Source: Acidobacteriota bacterium (lineage in GTDB: Bacteria; Acidobacteriota; Vicinamibacteria; Vicinamibacterales; Vicinamibacteraceae). From it: a DNA stretch of 18,704 bases. Shown piece after piece: positions 6,731 through 14,983 of this stretch. Both the position numbers and the translations under genes were made by a program. Every line of letters starts with the position of its first letter. The stretch's first letter is position 1. The notes under the pieces were generated by a model, which saw only the letters and a list, made by a program, of their open reading frames with translations, ran no database searches and had not been told where the DNA came from. The stretch covers positions 1-18,704 of the forward strand of contig JAEZCY010000164.1 of the NCBI GenBank assembly GCA_023429845.1, read 5' to 3'.

Positions 6731-7900
6731 ATGAGTACGGCTCCGCTGGCAGGCAGCGCCCGCGCGCTGTCACGAGCCTCGCGGCTGCAGCGCGCCATCC
6801 ACGCCCTGCGCACCGAAGGCGACACCCGTGGACGCGAGTCGCTCGCGGTTGGCCTCGGCCTGCTCATCGGCTGCTCGCCGCTGTGGGGCGTGCACTTCGG
6901 CCTCTGCTGGCTGGCCGGTGCGCTGCTCAGGCTGAACCGGCTCAAGATGTACCTCGCGGCCAACGTCCTGAATCCGGTGGTCATTCCCCCGCTGTTCTAT
7001 GCCGAGATCCAGGCGGGCGCGCTCGTGCGCCGGGGCAGCACCATCTCGCTGTCGTGGGACTCGCTCGACGGCTCCCAGATCTGGACGTTCGGCGCAGACC
7101 TGCTCGTGGGCAGCGTTGTCGTCGGCCTGGTGATCGGCGCCATCGGGGCAGCGGTGACCTACGCGGCCCGCCGCCCGGCCAAGGACCCGTTCTTCCAGTT
7201 GCTGGTGCGTCGCGCCAGCGACCGCTACCTCGACACCGGCATCACGGCCTGGGAGTTTGCCCGCGGCAAGCTCTCGGGCGACCCCGTGTATGCCGCCGCG
7301 CTCTCGACCGAACTGCCGGGAGCCACCGGCACGCTGCTCGACATCGGGTGCGGGCAGGGCCTGACGCTGGCCCTCGTGGCCGAGGCGCAGCAGACGGCGG
7401 CACAAGGGGCCTGGAACACCGCGAGCCCCGACCCGCCCGCCTTCACGCGTCTGGTGGGCGTCGAGACGCGGCCGCGCATCGCGGCCATCGCGGCGCGCGC
7501 GCTCGTGCACGAAGCCGAGATCATCAGCGGCGACGCGCGCACGGCCGGGCTGCCGCCCCACGACGTGGCGTTGCTGTTCGACGTGCTGCACATGATGCCC
7601 GACGCGGACCAGCGGCAACTGCTGCGGGCCGTCCGGGCGGCGGTCGCCCCAACGGGCCGCATCCTGGTGCGGGAAGCCGACGCGGCTGCCGGCTGGCGGT
7701 TTCGCATGGTGTGGCTCGGCAACACGGTGAAGGCGCTGCTGACGGGGAACTGGCGGCAGCGATTCACGTTCAGGACGGCCGCCGAGTGGCGCGCCCTCCT
7801 CCACGAGGAAGGCTTCGCCCCGCATCTGGAGCCGATGGGGGAGGGCACGCCGTTTGCGAACCTCCTGATCGTGGCCGGCGTGCGCATCGACGCCGCGTGA
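6731..7900 (+). CDS. DUF2062 membrane domain fused to a class I SAM methyltransferase
   Basis: The protein has 389 residues and two parts. Residues about 20-147 are a DUF2062 domain: RGRESLAVGLGLLIGCSPLWG, then LKMYLAANVLNPVVIPPLFY, with membrane-spanning stretches near 36-66, 73-92 and 121-146. From about 150 the protein is cytosolic, with the SAM-binding motif LLDIGCGQG at 202-210 and a later LLFDVLHMMPDADQRQLL typical of Rossmann methyltransferases. It would be a membrane-anchored methyltransferase. Aryl polyene head groups are often methylated, so the aryl ring or hydroxyl is a reasonable substrate, but this is inferred only from the neighbours. It diverges from the chorismatase and is followed 24 bases later by the transporter gene, with which it probably forms an operon. 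No Shine-Dalgarno sequence is visible. Confidence 0.87.
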   Translation: MSTAPLAGSARALSRASRLQRAIHALRTEGDTRGRESLAVGLGLLIGCSPLWGVHFGLCWLAGALLRLNRLKMYLAANVLNPVVIPPLFYAEIQAGALVRRGSTISLSWDSLDGSQIWTFGADLLVGSVVVGLVIGAIGAAVTYAARRPAKDPFFQLLVRRASDRYLDTGITAWEFARGKLSGDPVYAAALSTELPGATGTLLDIGCGQGLTLALVAEAQQTAAQGAWNTASPDPPAFTRLVGVETRPRIAAIAARALVHEAEIISGDARTAGLPPHDVALLFDVLHMMPDADQRQLLRAVRAAVAPTGRILVREADAAAGWRFRMVWLGNTVKALLTGNWRQRFTFRTAAEWRALLHEEGFAPHLEPMGEGTPFANLLIVAGVRIDAA

Positions 7901-7924
7901 CATCTACGGCATGATGCGGCTTCC

Positions 7925-8929
7925 ATGACAGCCTACGTCGCTGGAGGCATCGTCCTCGTCGCTGCCCTTGCCGCCCTCACGGCGGCCGTGAGCCGGTCCG
8001 CACGCTTCTCGGGCCTGACGTTCACGACCGCGGTTCTCACATGCGTCGCGGCCTCGCTTTTCTTCCCGGGCCTGTTCCTCACGATCGGTGACTTCCGCCT
8101 CACCGCGCTGATCGTGCCGCTCATCCAGATCATCATGTTCGGGATGGGCACGACGCTGAGCGTCAGTGATTTCGCCCGCGTGCTGGTGATGCCCCGCGGT
8201 GTGCTCGTCGGCATGCTGCTGCAGTTCGGCGTGATGCCGATCACCGGGTTCACACTCGCGTCCGCCTTCGGCTTCGAGGGCGAGGTGGCGGCCGGCATCG
8301 TGCTCGTCGGCGCGGCGCCCGGTGGCGTGGCGTCGAACGTCATGACCTACCTCGCAGGAGGGAACGTCGCCCTGTCGGTGACGATGACGGCCTGCTCGAC
8401 GCTGTTGTCGCCGCTGCTCACGCCGCTGGCGATGCAGTGGCTCGCCGGCCGCTTCGTGCCGATCGACATGTGGGCGATGATGATCTCGATCGTCAACATG
8501 ATCATCCTGCCCATCGTGGCAGGCCTGGTGTTCAACCGCGTCCTTCGCAACCAGCGGTGGATGCCGAAGGTGCTGCCCATCGTCTCGATGGTGGCCATCT
8601 GCACGATCATCGCGATCATCACGGCGAGTTCCCGCGACCAGTTGCTGGCGGTGGCGTTCGGGCTGATCGCGGTCGTCGCGCTGCACAACGGCATCGGCTT
8701 CCTGCTCGGCTACTGGGGCGCGCGGGGGTTCGGACTGAACGAGTCGGATTCGCGGACCGCGTCGATCGAGGTGGGCCTGCAGAACGCCGGCATGGCGTCG
8801 GGGCTGGCCATCAGCGTGCTGCACAGTTCGGATGCGGGGCTGGCTGCGGCGATCTTCGGGCCGTGGATGAACGCCGCGGGCAGCGTGCTGGCTTCGTACT
8901 GGCGTCAGCGTCCGCCTGCGGACGCGTAG
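7925..8929 (+). CDS. Bile acid:sodium symporter (BASS/SBF) family transporter
   Basis: The protein has 334 residues and is almost wholly hydrophobic, with nine or ten membrane segments. Family signatures are GAAPGGVASNVMTYLAGGN, with the discontinuous-helix prolines and the following STLLSPLLTP, and ASIEVGLQNAGMASGLA in the second half. BASS proteins are inner-membrane sodium-coupled carriers of organic acids, including bile acids, pantoate and pyruvate in known cases. The substrate here is unknown. Its place after the methyltransferase, inside a hydroxybenzoate-polyene locus, raises the possibility of an aromatic acid substrate, but this is speculation. The gene ends in an inverted repeat that includes its stop codon. 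Confidence 0.9.
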   Translation: MTAYVAGGIVLVAALAALTAAVSRSARFSGLTFTTAVLTCVAASLFFPGLFLTIGDFRLTALIVPLIQIIMFGMGTTLSVSDFARVLVMPRGVLVGMLLQFGVMPITGFTLASAFGFEGEVAAGIVLVGAAPGGVASNVMTYLAGGNVALSVTMTACSTLLSPLLTPLAMQWLAGRFVPIDMWAMMISIVNMIILPIVAGLVFNRVLRNQRWMPKVLPIVSMVAICTIIAIITASSRDQLLAVAFGLIAVVALHNGIGFLLGYWGARGFGLNESDSRTASIEVGLQNAGMASGLAISVLHSSDAGLAAAIFGPWMNAAGSVLASYWRQRPPADA

Positions 8930-8966
8930 GCCCGAGAGACCACCGCTACGCGTCGGGCAAGGCCCG
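8921..8966. terminator. Inverted repeats between convergent genes, candidate bidirectional terminator
   Basis: GACGCGTAG at 8921-8929, which includes the transporter stop codon, pairs exactly with CTACGCGTC at 8946-8954 across a 16-base loop. A second small hairpin, CGGGC-AAG-GCCCG, follows at 8954-8966. The whole 73-base gap 8930-9002 separates two converging genes. There is no T-tract, so an intrinsic terminator in the strict sense is not shown. CTACG recurs three times here, so a dispersed intergenic repeat is an alternative. Confidence 0.35.
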
Positions 8967-9002
8967 CCGCCTACGGCCCGCTACGTACCGAAAGGCATCG
9001 CG

Positions 9003-10040
9003 TCACCAGCGCTGGGGGGCGCGCCTCTGGAGATGCCCGCCGAGCCAGACGAGGGCTTCTTTGGGCCGGCCCGCAGCATCGAGCGATCCGCCGAACCACA
9101 GGGCGCATCGCACGGGCTCCTCAGGCGGGCGCACATCCTGGTGTGGCACGCCGGCCTGCTGGTCCGGCTGCTCGGTCGCCGCCCAACAGAAGCGCGCATC
9201 GGACCAGAACACGACGGCGCCCTCGCCCGTGTCGCGAAACGTCGCGAACGCGTAGGGGTGCGCCGGGAGGAAGTTGCGGACGGTGGAGAACTGCGCCAAC
9301 GACGCACGGGCGAACGGCGCGTCGTGGTTGTCCGGATGCGTGAACCGTTCACGCATCCGGCCCGACCAGCCGTCCACCGTGAACGCGCGCACGGTGCCGT
9401 CGGCAAGCCGATCGAAGAACAACCACTCGCGCCACGAACCCCATACCGCCTCGACGTCGTGCGCGGTCACGGGCGCCGCCGCCCGCCCGGCCTGTTCGGC
9501 ATAGACCCTGGCGGCCCATTCGCGCGTTCCCAGCTTCAGGACGCACAGCACGGCGAGCAGCACCATCGCCAGTGCCCCCGCCACCCGGGGCGCGCGCGGC
9601 CACACCCACAGCGCGAACGCGCCAGGGACGAGCACGGCGATGGCCAGCGGGTCGGCCATGGCGACCACCGGCGTCGTGAAGGCATGCCCGGTGAGCGGCC
9701 ACAGGAGCCGGATGCTCGCGCCCGAGAACAGGTCGAAGAACAGGTGGCTGAGCACGCCGAGCCAGGCTCCGAACGCGAGCGCGCCGAACGGCGCCGCAGG
9801 AGTCCACGTCCGCACCAGGAGCGCGGTCAGCAACGCCACTAGCGGTGTGCCCGCGAGTGCGTGCGTCCCCATCGCGTGCCAGCGCAGGTACACGTCCCAG
9901 CCGAGCGCCATCAGTGCTGCATCCGCGTCGGGGGCCAGGCCGCCCAGCACCGTTGCCGCCACGACGCCGCGTGCCAGGTGCCTTTGCGGGCGCAGCGCGC
10001 CGACCATGCGCGCCAACAGCAGGTGAGAGACCGGGTCCAC
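9003..10040 (-). CDS. DUF457/YdjM-type membrane-bound metal-dependent hydrolase
   Basis: The protein has 345 residues from a GTG start that directly follows the stop codon of the acyltransferase gene (TAG then GTG). A GGAG-like sequence lies about eleven bases before the GTG. The family's N-terminal membrane domain is clear: DPVSHLLLAR with H6, GGLAPDAD at 33-40, WHAMGTHAL with H55 and H60, and LGVLSHLFFDLFS with H99 and D103. These are the presumed metal ligands. Membrane segments lie near 25-48, 60-78, 85-105 and 120-170. The C-terminal 170 residues are a soluble domain rich in aromatic residues (VVFWSDARFCW), also common in this family. Its substrate is unknown. Its position as the last gene of the export operon suggests a role in processing a lipid or envelope-linked product, which is inference. 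Confidence 0.85.
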   Translation of the reverse strand: MDPVSHLLLARMVGALRPQRHLARGVVAATVLGGLAPDADAALMALGWDVYLRWHAMGTHALAGTPLVALLTALLVRTWTPAAPFGALAFGAWLGVLSHLFFDLFSGASIRLLWPLTGHAFTTPVVAMADPLAIAVLVPGAFALWVWPRAPRVAGALAMVLLAVLCVLKLGTREWAARVYAEQAGRAAAPVTAHDVEAVWGSWREWLFFDRLADGTVRAFTVDGWSGRMRERFTHPDNHDAPFARASLAQFSTVRNFLPAHPYAFATFRDTGEGAVVFWSDARFCWAATEQPDQQAGVPHQDVRPPEEPVRCALWFGGSLDAAGRPKEALVWLGGHLQRRAPQRW

Positions 10041-11120
10041 CTAGGGACGTTCTCCGTCCACGTCCAGCCGCCGGCGTGCAGCGTCGTGAGACGGCTCGTC
10101 ACGATGGGGCAGGGCGCGCGCTCCGGACGCGTCGCCGGGCGATGGTCCCGCTTCGCCCTCAGGCAACGATGGCCGGCCGGCAGTGGCGTCAGCGAACCCC
10201 GTCGCGCCCGGCTCGTCCCAGTAGCGGTGGAACTGATACCAGCACTCAGGTCGCTCGCGAATCTGCTCTTCGAGGAGGTGCGCCATGTGCTGCGCGGTTC
10301 GCTGCACCTGCTCCTGCCGGTTGCCGCTGCGATCGACGACGATCGGCTGCTGCGGCAGGGCCCGGAAGCGGCCGCGCCCTTCGCGCACGAGGAAGATCGG
10401 CACGAGCGGCGCACCGGTCAGGTAGGCCAGCAGCGCCGGCGTGCCGAGGAAATGCGTGCGGCGGCCGAACATCGTCACCGGCACGCGATCCCGGTCGACG
10501 CTGCGGTCCATGAGCATCGCCACGATCCGTCCCTCCGACAGCCGGCGGCGAATCTGCAGCGGCGTGTCCAGCGACTGGCGGACTTCCAGCGTGTCGGCGT
10601 GCAGCGACTCCCGCACCCGGTGGCGCAAGCGGTTGACTGCGGGATCCGGTTCAGGCATCGCGACGACCGTCAGCGGCAGTCCGAGCGCCTTCATCATGAC
10701 GCTGCCGGCTTCCCAGTTGCCGAAGTGTCCGGTGACGAGGATGACGCCCCGTCCGAGCGACAGCGCGTCGGTGAGACGGTCGCTGTGCTCGTACCTGAAG
10801 CGCTCGAGCACCTTCTCGCGCGACCACGAGAGCGATCGCATGAAGTCCATCCAGTCGTCCGTGTAGGCGTGGCACGTCCGGTAGGCGCGTCGGCGGAGCT
10901 GCGCGTCGCTCTCGTCGGGAAACACGGCGCGCAGGTTGTCCACGAGCGCATCGCGGACGCTGGGCATGCCATGGCCCACGAGCCAGGCGCCGGCGTGAGC
11001 CACGGGCCACGTGAGCGGCAACGGGCCGTAGCGCGACCCGAAGTAACTGCCGCCGACGACGAACGCGCTGTTCAGGCGGTGAGTGACCCACCGGACGGGA
11101 GCCTTTGCGTGAACGCTCAC
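10041..11120 (-). CDS. LpxL/HtrB-like lysophospholipid acyltransferase
   Basis: The protein has 359 residues from the GTG at 11120, which overlaps the glycosyltransferase stop (GTGA). The acyltransferase dyad is H132 and E137 in GHFGNWEAG. The downstream block MLMDRSVDRDRVPVTMFG and LAYLTGAPLVPIF is typical of LpxL-like enzymes. They move an acyl chain from ACP or CoA to a lipid or glycolipid at the inner membrane. In aryl polyene loci a homologue is thought to attach the polyene acyl chain to its carrier lipid. The frame stays open far upstream of 11120, but that part is a shadow of the glycosyltransferase. Residues about 302-359 form a tail rich in Pro, Gly, Asp and Arg with no homology I recognise, probably disordered. 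Confidence 0.87.
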   Translation of the reverse strand: MSVHAKAPVRWVTHRLNSAFVVGGSYFGSRYGPLPLTWPVAHAGAWLVGHGMPSVRDALVDNLRAVFPDESDAQLRRRAYRTCHAYTDDWMDFMRSLSWSREKVLERFRYEHSDRLTDALSLGRGVILVTGHFGNWEAGSVMMKALGLPLTVVAMPEPDPAVNRLRHRVRESLHADTLEVRQSLDTPLQIRRRLSEGRIVAMLMDRSVDRDRVPVTMFGRRTHFLGTPALLAYLTGAPLVPIFLVREGRGRFRALPQQPIVVDRSGNRQEQVQRTAQHMAHLLEEQIRERPECWYQFHRYWDEPGATGFADATAGRPSLPEGEAGPSPGDASGARALPHRDEPSHDAARRRLDVDGERP

Positions 11121-11800
11121 GGCTGTGGCCCCCGGTCGCGCGAGAACCTGTACGCGATCGCGAGCCCGACGTTGCGCGCGGTGTCGCGCACCGGACGGAT
11201 CTTGCTCGTCTGGCCCGCGTACACCGCAGCAATCGGCACCCCGGCAATCGATGCGCCCCGCTTGGCGAGCTTGACGATCAGCTCGCTTTCGAACTCGTAT
11301 CGCGTGGCCTCGAGGTGCAGGCTGCGCAGCACGTCGGCGCGCACGAGGCGGAAGCCTGATTGCGTGTCCGCGAGTTCGACACCCATCAGCGTGGCGAGTG
11401 CCCAGCTGCCGATCACGTTGGCCCAGTACCTGGACGCCGGCATCAGGTCGCGCACGAACACCCGCTCGCCGACCACCATTGCCGCGCCGGTCGCCGTCGC
11501 CTCCGCCACGAGCGCCGGGATCTCGTCGGGTCGATGCTGCATGTCGCCGTCCATGAAGACGACGTGCGTGAAGTCCCGCGGCAGCACCACTGCCAGGCCG
11601 GCGCGGAGGGCCGTGCCCTTGCCCCGGTTGTGCGCGAGACGCACGACCTCCGCCCCCGCCGACGCGGCGACATCGTCGGTTCCGTCGGTCGACCCGTCGT
11701 CGGCGACGACGACATGCGCCACGTGTCGTGCCGCTCCGGCCACCACGGCGGCGATGGTCGTCGCTTCGTTGTAGACGGGGATGATGGCGCACACCTTCAT
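11117..11800 (-). CDS. Family 2 glycosyltransferase (dolichol-phosphate-mannose synthase-like)
   Basis: The protein is 227 residues from the ATG at 11800, where ATGA overlaps the stop of the exporter gene and a GGAG lies about ten bases upstream. GT-A landmarks are IIPVYNEATTI at 6-16, VVADDGSTDGT at 31-41, the DxD-type FMDGDMQHRPDE around 82-93, and LADTQSGFRL further on. There is no membrane segment, so it is a cytosolic or peripheral enzyme that uses a nucleotide sugar and probably a lipid acceptor. The frame is open upstream to 12151, but that stretch is antisense-frame noise within the exporter gene. Overlapping starts tie it to the acyltransferase. Aryl polyene loci usually carry both activities, adjacent or fused. 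Confidence 0.88.
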   Translation of the reverse strand: MKVCAIIPVYNEATTIAAVVAGAARHVAHVVVADDGSTDGTDDVAASAGAEVVRLAHNRGKGTALRAGLAVVLPRDFTHVVFMDGDMQHRPDEIPALVAEATATGAAMVVGERVFVRDLMPASRYWANVIGSWALATLMGVELADTQSGFRLVRADVLRSLHLEATRYEFESELIVKLAKRGASIAGVPIAAVYAGQTSKIRPVRDTARNVGLAIAYRFSRDRGPQP

Positions 11801-14256
11801 GCGTCGCGCTCCGGCGTGTGCACGAGCGCGGGCAGGACCACCAGCGCCGCCAGCAGCGCCGCCGCGAGCGTCGCCACCGACGTCAGGCCCAGCGAGCGCA
11901 GGGGCGCGTACGACGACCATACGAGCGTGCCGAAGCCGACGATGGTCGTGGCGCCCGCCAGCAGCATCGCGGGCCCCACGAGCGACAGCGACTCGCGCAT
12001 CGTCTTGCCGTGCGCCCCGAGTGTCGGGTGCAGCAGGTGGATGCCGTAGTCCACGCCGATTCCCAGGAACATGAGGATCGCGAAGACGCTGAACAGGTCG
12101 AGCACCACGCCGGCCCAGCCGAGCGCGCCGAGTCCCCAGACGAGGCCGCACGCGGTCGGCACCATCGCAAGCACGGTGTGGCGCACGTCGCGGAAGGCGA
12201 GCCAGATCAGCAGCACGACGACGAGCGCGCCGAAGCCCAGACCGAGCCCGAGTTCGGTCGGGAGCCGTGCGGCGAGCGAGGCGTTGACGAGGGGCAGCCC
12301 GGTGAGCACGAGGCCTGGTTGCGACGCCACCCGCGCCTGCAGCGCCGCAGCGGCCGCGGCATCGACCGGCGTCGCGTACGACACCACCACGTAGTCCGCG
12401 TCGTCTCTGCGGATGAAGCGCCCGGCGACGTCTCCGAGACCGTGCGCCTGCAGGTCCGCGAGTGAGAGGCGCTGTTGCGGGTCCATCAGCCGAGCCACGC
12501 GGTCACGGAACGGCGTGAACGTACCGTCCACGAACCCTTCGCGCGCTGCGGCGGCATCCACGGCGTCAGCCACCGCTGTTGCGTCCGCTCCGACGCCGCG
12601 GAGCGCCGCGCGCCGCGTGTCCTGCGCCCGCTGCGAGGGCAGCACCAGCTCGGGCCCGACGAGCGCCAGGCCGTCCACGCCGCGCGTGGTGCCGGCGAGC
12701 GCCTCGTGTGCCGTCAGCAGGGGCTCGAGTTCAGGCCCGCGGTTCATGACGAGGTACACGTCCTGTGCCAGGCCGAAGCGCTCGATGATGCGCGTCTCCA
12801 GTTCCAGCCCCGGGCCCGTCGGGCGCAGCCGCTCGATGCGCGGGTCCACCCGCACACGCGTCAGACCCCACGCAAGCGGCAGGCTCGCGAGCACCGCCAC
12901 GATCACGATGGGGCGGCGATGCCGGGCCACCCAGCTCGCAAGACCCGGCAGCGAGAGATCACGCGACCGCCCCACCCATTCGCGCCCTGGCAGTCCGGCC
13001 ACGAGCACGGTGAGCGTGAACAGCACCGTCAGGAGCATGCCGATGCCGATCACGCCACCGAGCTGCTGAAGGCTCGGGAAGCTCATGAACCACAATCCGA
13101 GGAACGTCACCGACGTGGTCACCGCGCCGAGCAGGACGCTGACGCCCGTGCGCCCGAGTTCGCCGACGGCCTCGAGCGGAGACAGCCCGCGCGCCAGTCG
13201 CTCCCGGTACGCCACGAACAGGAGCACCAGCCCGTCATCGCCCAGCCCGAAGAGCATGGCTGACGCGCCGGTGGCCGCTGCGGACAGTTCCACCCCGATC
13301 ACCTGGTAGAGCGCCAGCGTGACGAGCGTGCCGAGCAGGACGGGCGCGGCCCCAAACAGCACCAGCCACCAGTTGCGGAACGCGAGGTAGAGCAGCGTGA
13401 GCACGCCGACGAGTGACCACACCGTGTTGCTGATGGACTCGCCGCGCATCAGCGATTCTGTTTCGACCGCGGTGCGATGGCCGCCAGCGACATCGGTGCG
13501 GGGAGGCGCGAGTCCTTCGTCGTCCCACGCCGCTGCGAACTCGCCCCGCGTCCCCGCCTCCGCCTGCGAGATCCGCTCGAGCAGCGCTCGCGAGAAGTCC
13601 GTATCGAACGGCGGCCGGGCGGGATGCACCACGAGCATCCGGGCGCGGCCGTCGGGGGTCACGTACCCGTCGGTCCGTGACGGGTCGATGCGCAGGACGC
13701 CCGACGCGTCCTGCAGGCGGGCGCCCATCAGGTCGAACCAGCCGAGCGGGTCGCTCTGGACGAGTGCCTTCATCTCCGCCGAGGGCAGGGCCAGCAGTTC
13801 CTTCGAGCGGCGCACCTGCTCGCCGAGCCGCGGGCCCTCGAGGCGCGCCATCGCCTCGGCGTAGGCGTCATCGTCCAGGAGCAGGAGCTGGCGATCGCCG
13901 AGGTAGGCCCAGTCGCGACCCGGGTCGAGCAGGCCCGTGTCCACCCGCGTCACGTCCGGCAGCTCCTGCAGGCGCGCGGCCAGCGCCTCCACGTACTCGG
14001 CGTAGTCGGCAGCCGAGCCGTCCTCGGGGGCCTCCACGTACACGTACAGCGCGTCGAGGCTGCCGAAGCGCTCCAGATAGGTCTCGAACGCGTCGACGGC
14101 GCCGGCCTCGCGCGGCATCAGCTGCAGGACGTCGGTGCCGAACCTGATGCGGCTGACCGGCACCAGGCTGGCCACGGTCAGCGCGACCGCGAGCCAGAGC
14201 ACGGCCGCACGCCGGGTCCGCGCCCACGTCATGAGGGCCTGGATGAAACGAGTCAC
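11797..14256 (-). CDS. MMPL/RND-family exporter
   Basis: The protein is 819 residues from the GTG at 14256. The architecture is that of the MMPL branch of RND transporters: a first helix (AAVLWLAVALTVASLVP), a large periplasmic loop, a helix bundle with GLGDDGLVLLFVAYRERL and GVSVLLGAVTTSVTFLGLW, then a second helix, loop and bundle ending in FLGIGVDYGIHLLHP and MLLAGATTIVGFGTLVWSS. It should use proton motive force to export a lipid-like product. Aryl polyene and xanthomonadin loci carry such an exporter beside a LolA-like protein, as here. Starts at 14316 or 14352 are possible but would overlap the LolA-like gene. I chose the start that leaves a 31-base gap, and it is uncertain. The ATG at 14232 would still keep the first helix. 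Confidence 0.88.
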   Translation of the reverse strand: MTRFIQALMTWARTRRAAVLWLAVALTVASLVPVSRIRFGTDVLQLMPREAGAVDAFETYLERFGSLDALYVYVEAPEDGSAADYAEYVEALAARLQELPDVTRVDTGLLDPGRDWAYLGDRQLLLLDDDAYAEAMARLEGPRLGEQVRRSKELLALPSAEMKALVQSDPLGWFDLMGARLQDASGVLRIDPSRTDGYVTPDGRARMLVVHPARPPFDTDFSRALLERISQAEAGTRGEFAAAWDDEGLAPPRTDVAGGHRTAVETESLMRGESISNTVWSLVGVLTLLYLAFRNWWLVLFGAAPVLLGTLVTLALYQVIGVELSAAATGASAMLFGLGDDGLVLLFVAYRERLARGLSPLEAVGELGRTGVSVLLGAVTTSVTFLGLWFMSFPSLQQLGGVIGIGMLLTVLFTLTVLVAGLPGREWVGRSRDLSLPGLASWVARHRRPIVIVAVLASLPLAWGLTRVRVDPRIERLRPTGPGLELETRIIERFGLAQDVYLVMNRGPELEPLLTAHEALAGTTRGVDGLALVGPELVLPSQRAQDTRRAALRGVGADATAVADAVDAAAAREGFVDGTFTPFRDRVARLMDPQQRLSLADLQAHGLGDVAGRFIRRDDADYVVVSYATPVDAAAAAALQARVASQPGLVLTGLPLVNASLAARLPTELGLGLGFGALVVVLLIWLAFRDVRHTVLAMVPTACGLVWGLGALGWAGVVLDLFSVFAILMFLGIGVDYGIHLLHPTLGAHGKTMRESLSLVGPAMLLAGATTIVGFGTLVWSSYAPLRSLGLTSVATLAAALLAALVVLPALVHTPERDA

Positions 14257-14287
14257 GCGCGGAAGGAGAGGGGAGGACGGCCGATCG

Positions 14288-14983
14288 TCAACGTGCCGTG
14301 GGGAGCGTGAAGGCATCGTCCGCCACGGGCGGATTGATGCGGATGTCGGCAAACTCCATCAAGCGGGAATCGCCGCCGGCATAGTCCATCTTCATCGCCT
14401 GCAGCACGAGCGACGACTGGTCGATCCACAGGTGGACCTTCGCGACGCCCTCGCGCATCTGCTTGCGGCGCGGCGTGAAAGTCACGTGCCAGGTGCCTTT
14501 GCGATCGGACGCGACGGCGGCAGCGATGTCGAAGTGCTTCCGCAACTCGGCGGGCGACGTCTCCCCGAAGAAGCGAGAGGCGCGACGCATCATCGCGCCG
14601 ACGTCCCGGGTGCCGTGCATCTTCCGCGAGGGCCAGTCGAGCGACAGGGTGTGCCCGCGGATGATCACCGTGCGGGCATCCGGTCGTGCGTACTCGAGCC
14701 GCACGTCGTTCGGGCGCCGCGCCACGACGGTGCCCCGGGACACCTGCGGTTCCTTGAGCAGGGTCGACGTGCTCGTCTCGACGAAGGATGCCGAAATGGT
14801 CTGGAGGGACCGTTCGAGCGGTGCGGCGCGCCTGTGGATCTCGTCGAAGACGTCGTCACCGTCCTGCGCAGCGCGTTCGTCGGCCGCGAGCACGGTCGAG
14901 GCAGGCGTACTGGAGGTCGTCGCAATCGCACACACGGCCAGCGCCGTAGCGAAGACACGACGAAGCGTCCGTTGAAGAGCCAT
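14288..14983 (-). CDS. LolA-like outer-membrane lipoprotein carrier protein
   Basis: The protein is 231 residues from the ATG at 14983. It begins with a signal peptide: RTLRR, then a hydrophobic stretch (VFATALAVCAIATTSST) and a likely cut near VLAA. The mature part has LolA-fold features: SLQTISASFVETSTS, GTVVARRPNDVRLEY and VHLWIDQSSLVLQAMKMDY. It should act in the periplasm, carrying a hydrophobic product from the MMPL exporter to the outer membrane. It opens the minus-strand operon and faces the ketosynthase-like gene 24 bases away. The frame is open further upstream to 15646, but that part is the shadow of the ketosynthase gene and has no signal peptide. It is a pathway-dedicated paralogue by context rather than the housekeeping LolA. 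Confidence 0.85.
   Translation of the reverse strand: MALQRTLRRVFATALAVCAIATTSSTPASTVLAADERAAQDGDDVFDEIHRRAAPLERSLQTISASFVETSTSTLLKEPQVSRGTVVARRPNDVRLEYARPDARTVIIRGHTLSLDWPSRKMHGTRDVGAMMRRASRFFGETSPAELRKHFDIAAAVASDRKGTWHVTFTPRRKQMREGVAKVHLWIDQSSLVLQAMKMDYAGGDSRLMEFADIRINPPVADDAFTLPTAR

Noticed and set aside
9861..11774. Long plus-strand open frame of 637 residues
   Set aside because: It is antisense to the acyltransferase and glycosyltransferase genes and has no recognisable domain. Long antisense frames are expected at this GC content.
11121..11792. Upstream extension of the acyltransferase frame to give a 583-residue protein
   Set aside because: The added part is low-complexity Arg/Gly-rich sequence lying in another frame of the glycosyltransferase gene. 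The GTG at 11120 gives a normal LpxL-like N-terminus.
12475..13263. Plus-strand open frame of 262 residues inside the exporter gene
   Set aside because: It is antisense to the strongly supported MMPL protein and is His/Arg/Gln-rich with no motif.
14257..14352. Earlier starts of the MMPL exporter at 14316 and 14352
   Set aside because: They overlap the LolA-like coding end and add Ser/Pro/Arg-rich residues not expected before the first helix. They are not excluded outright.
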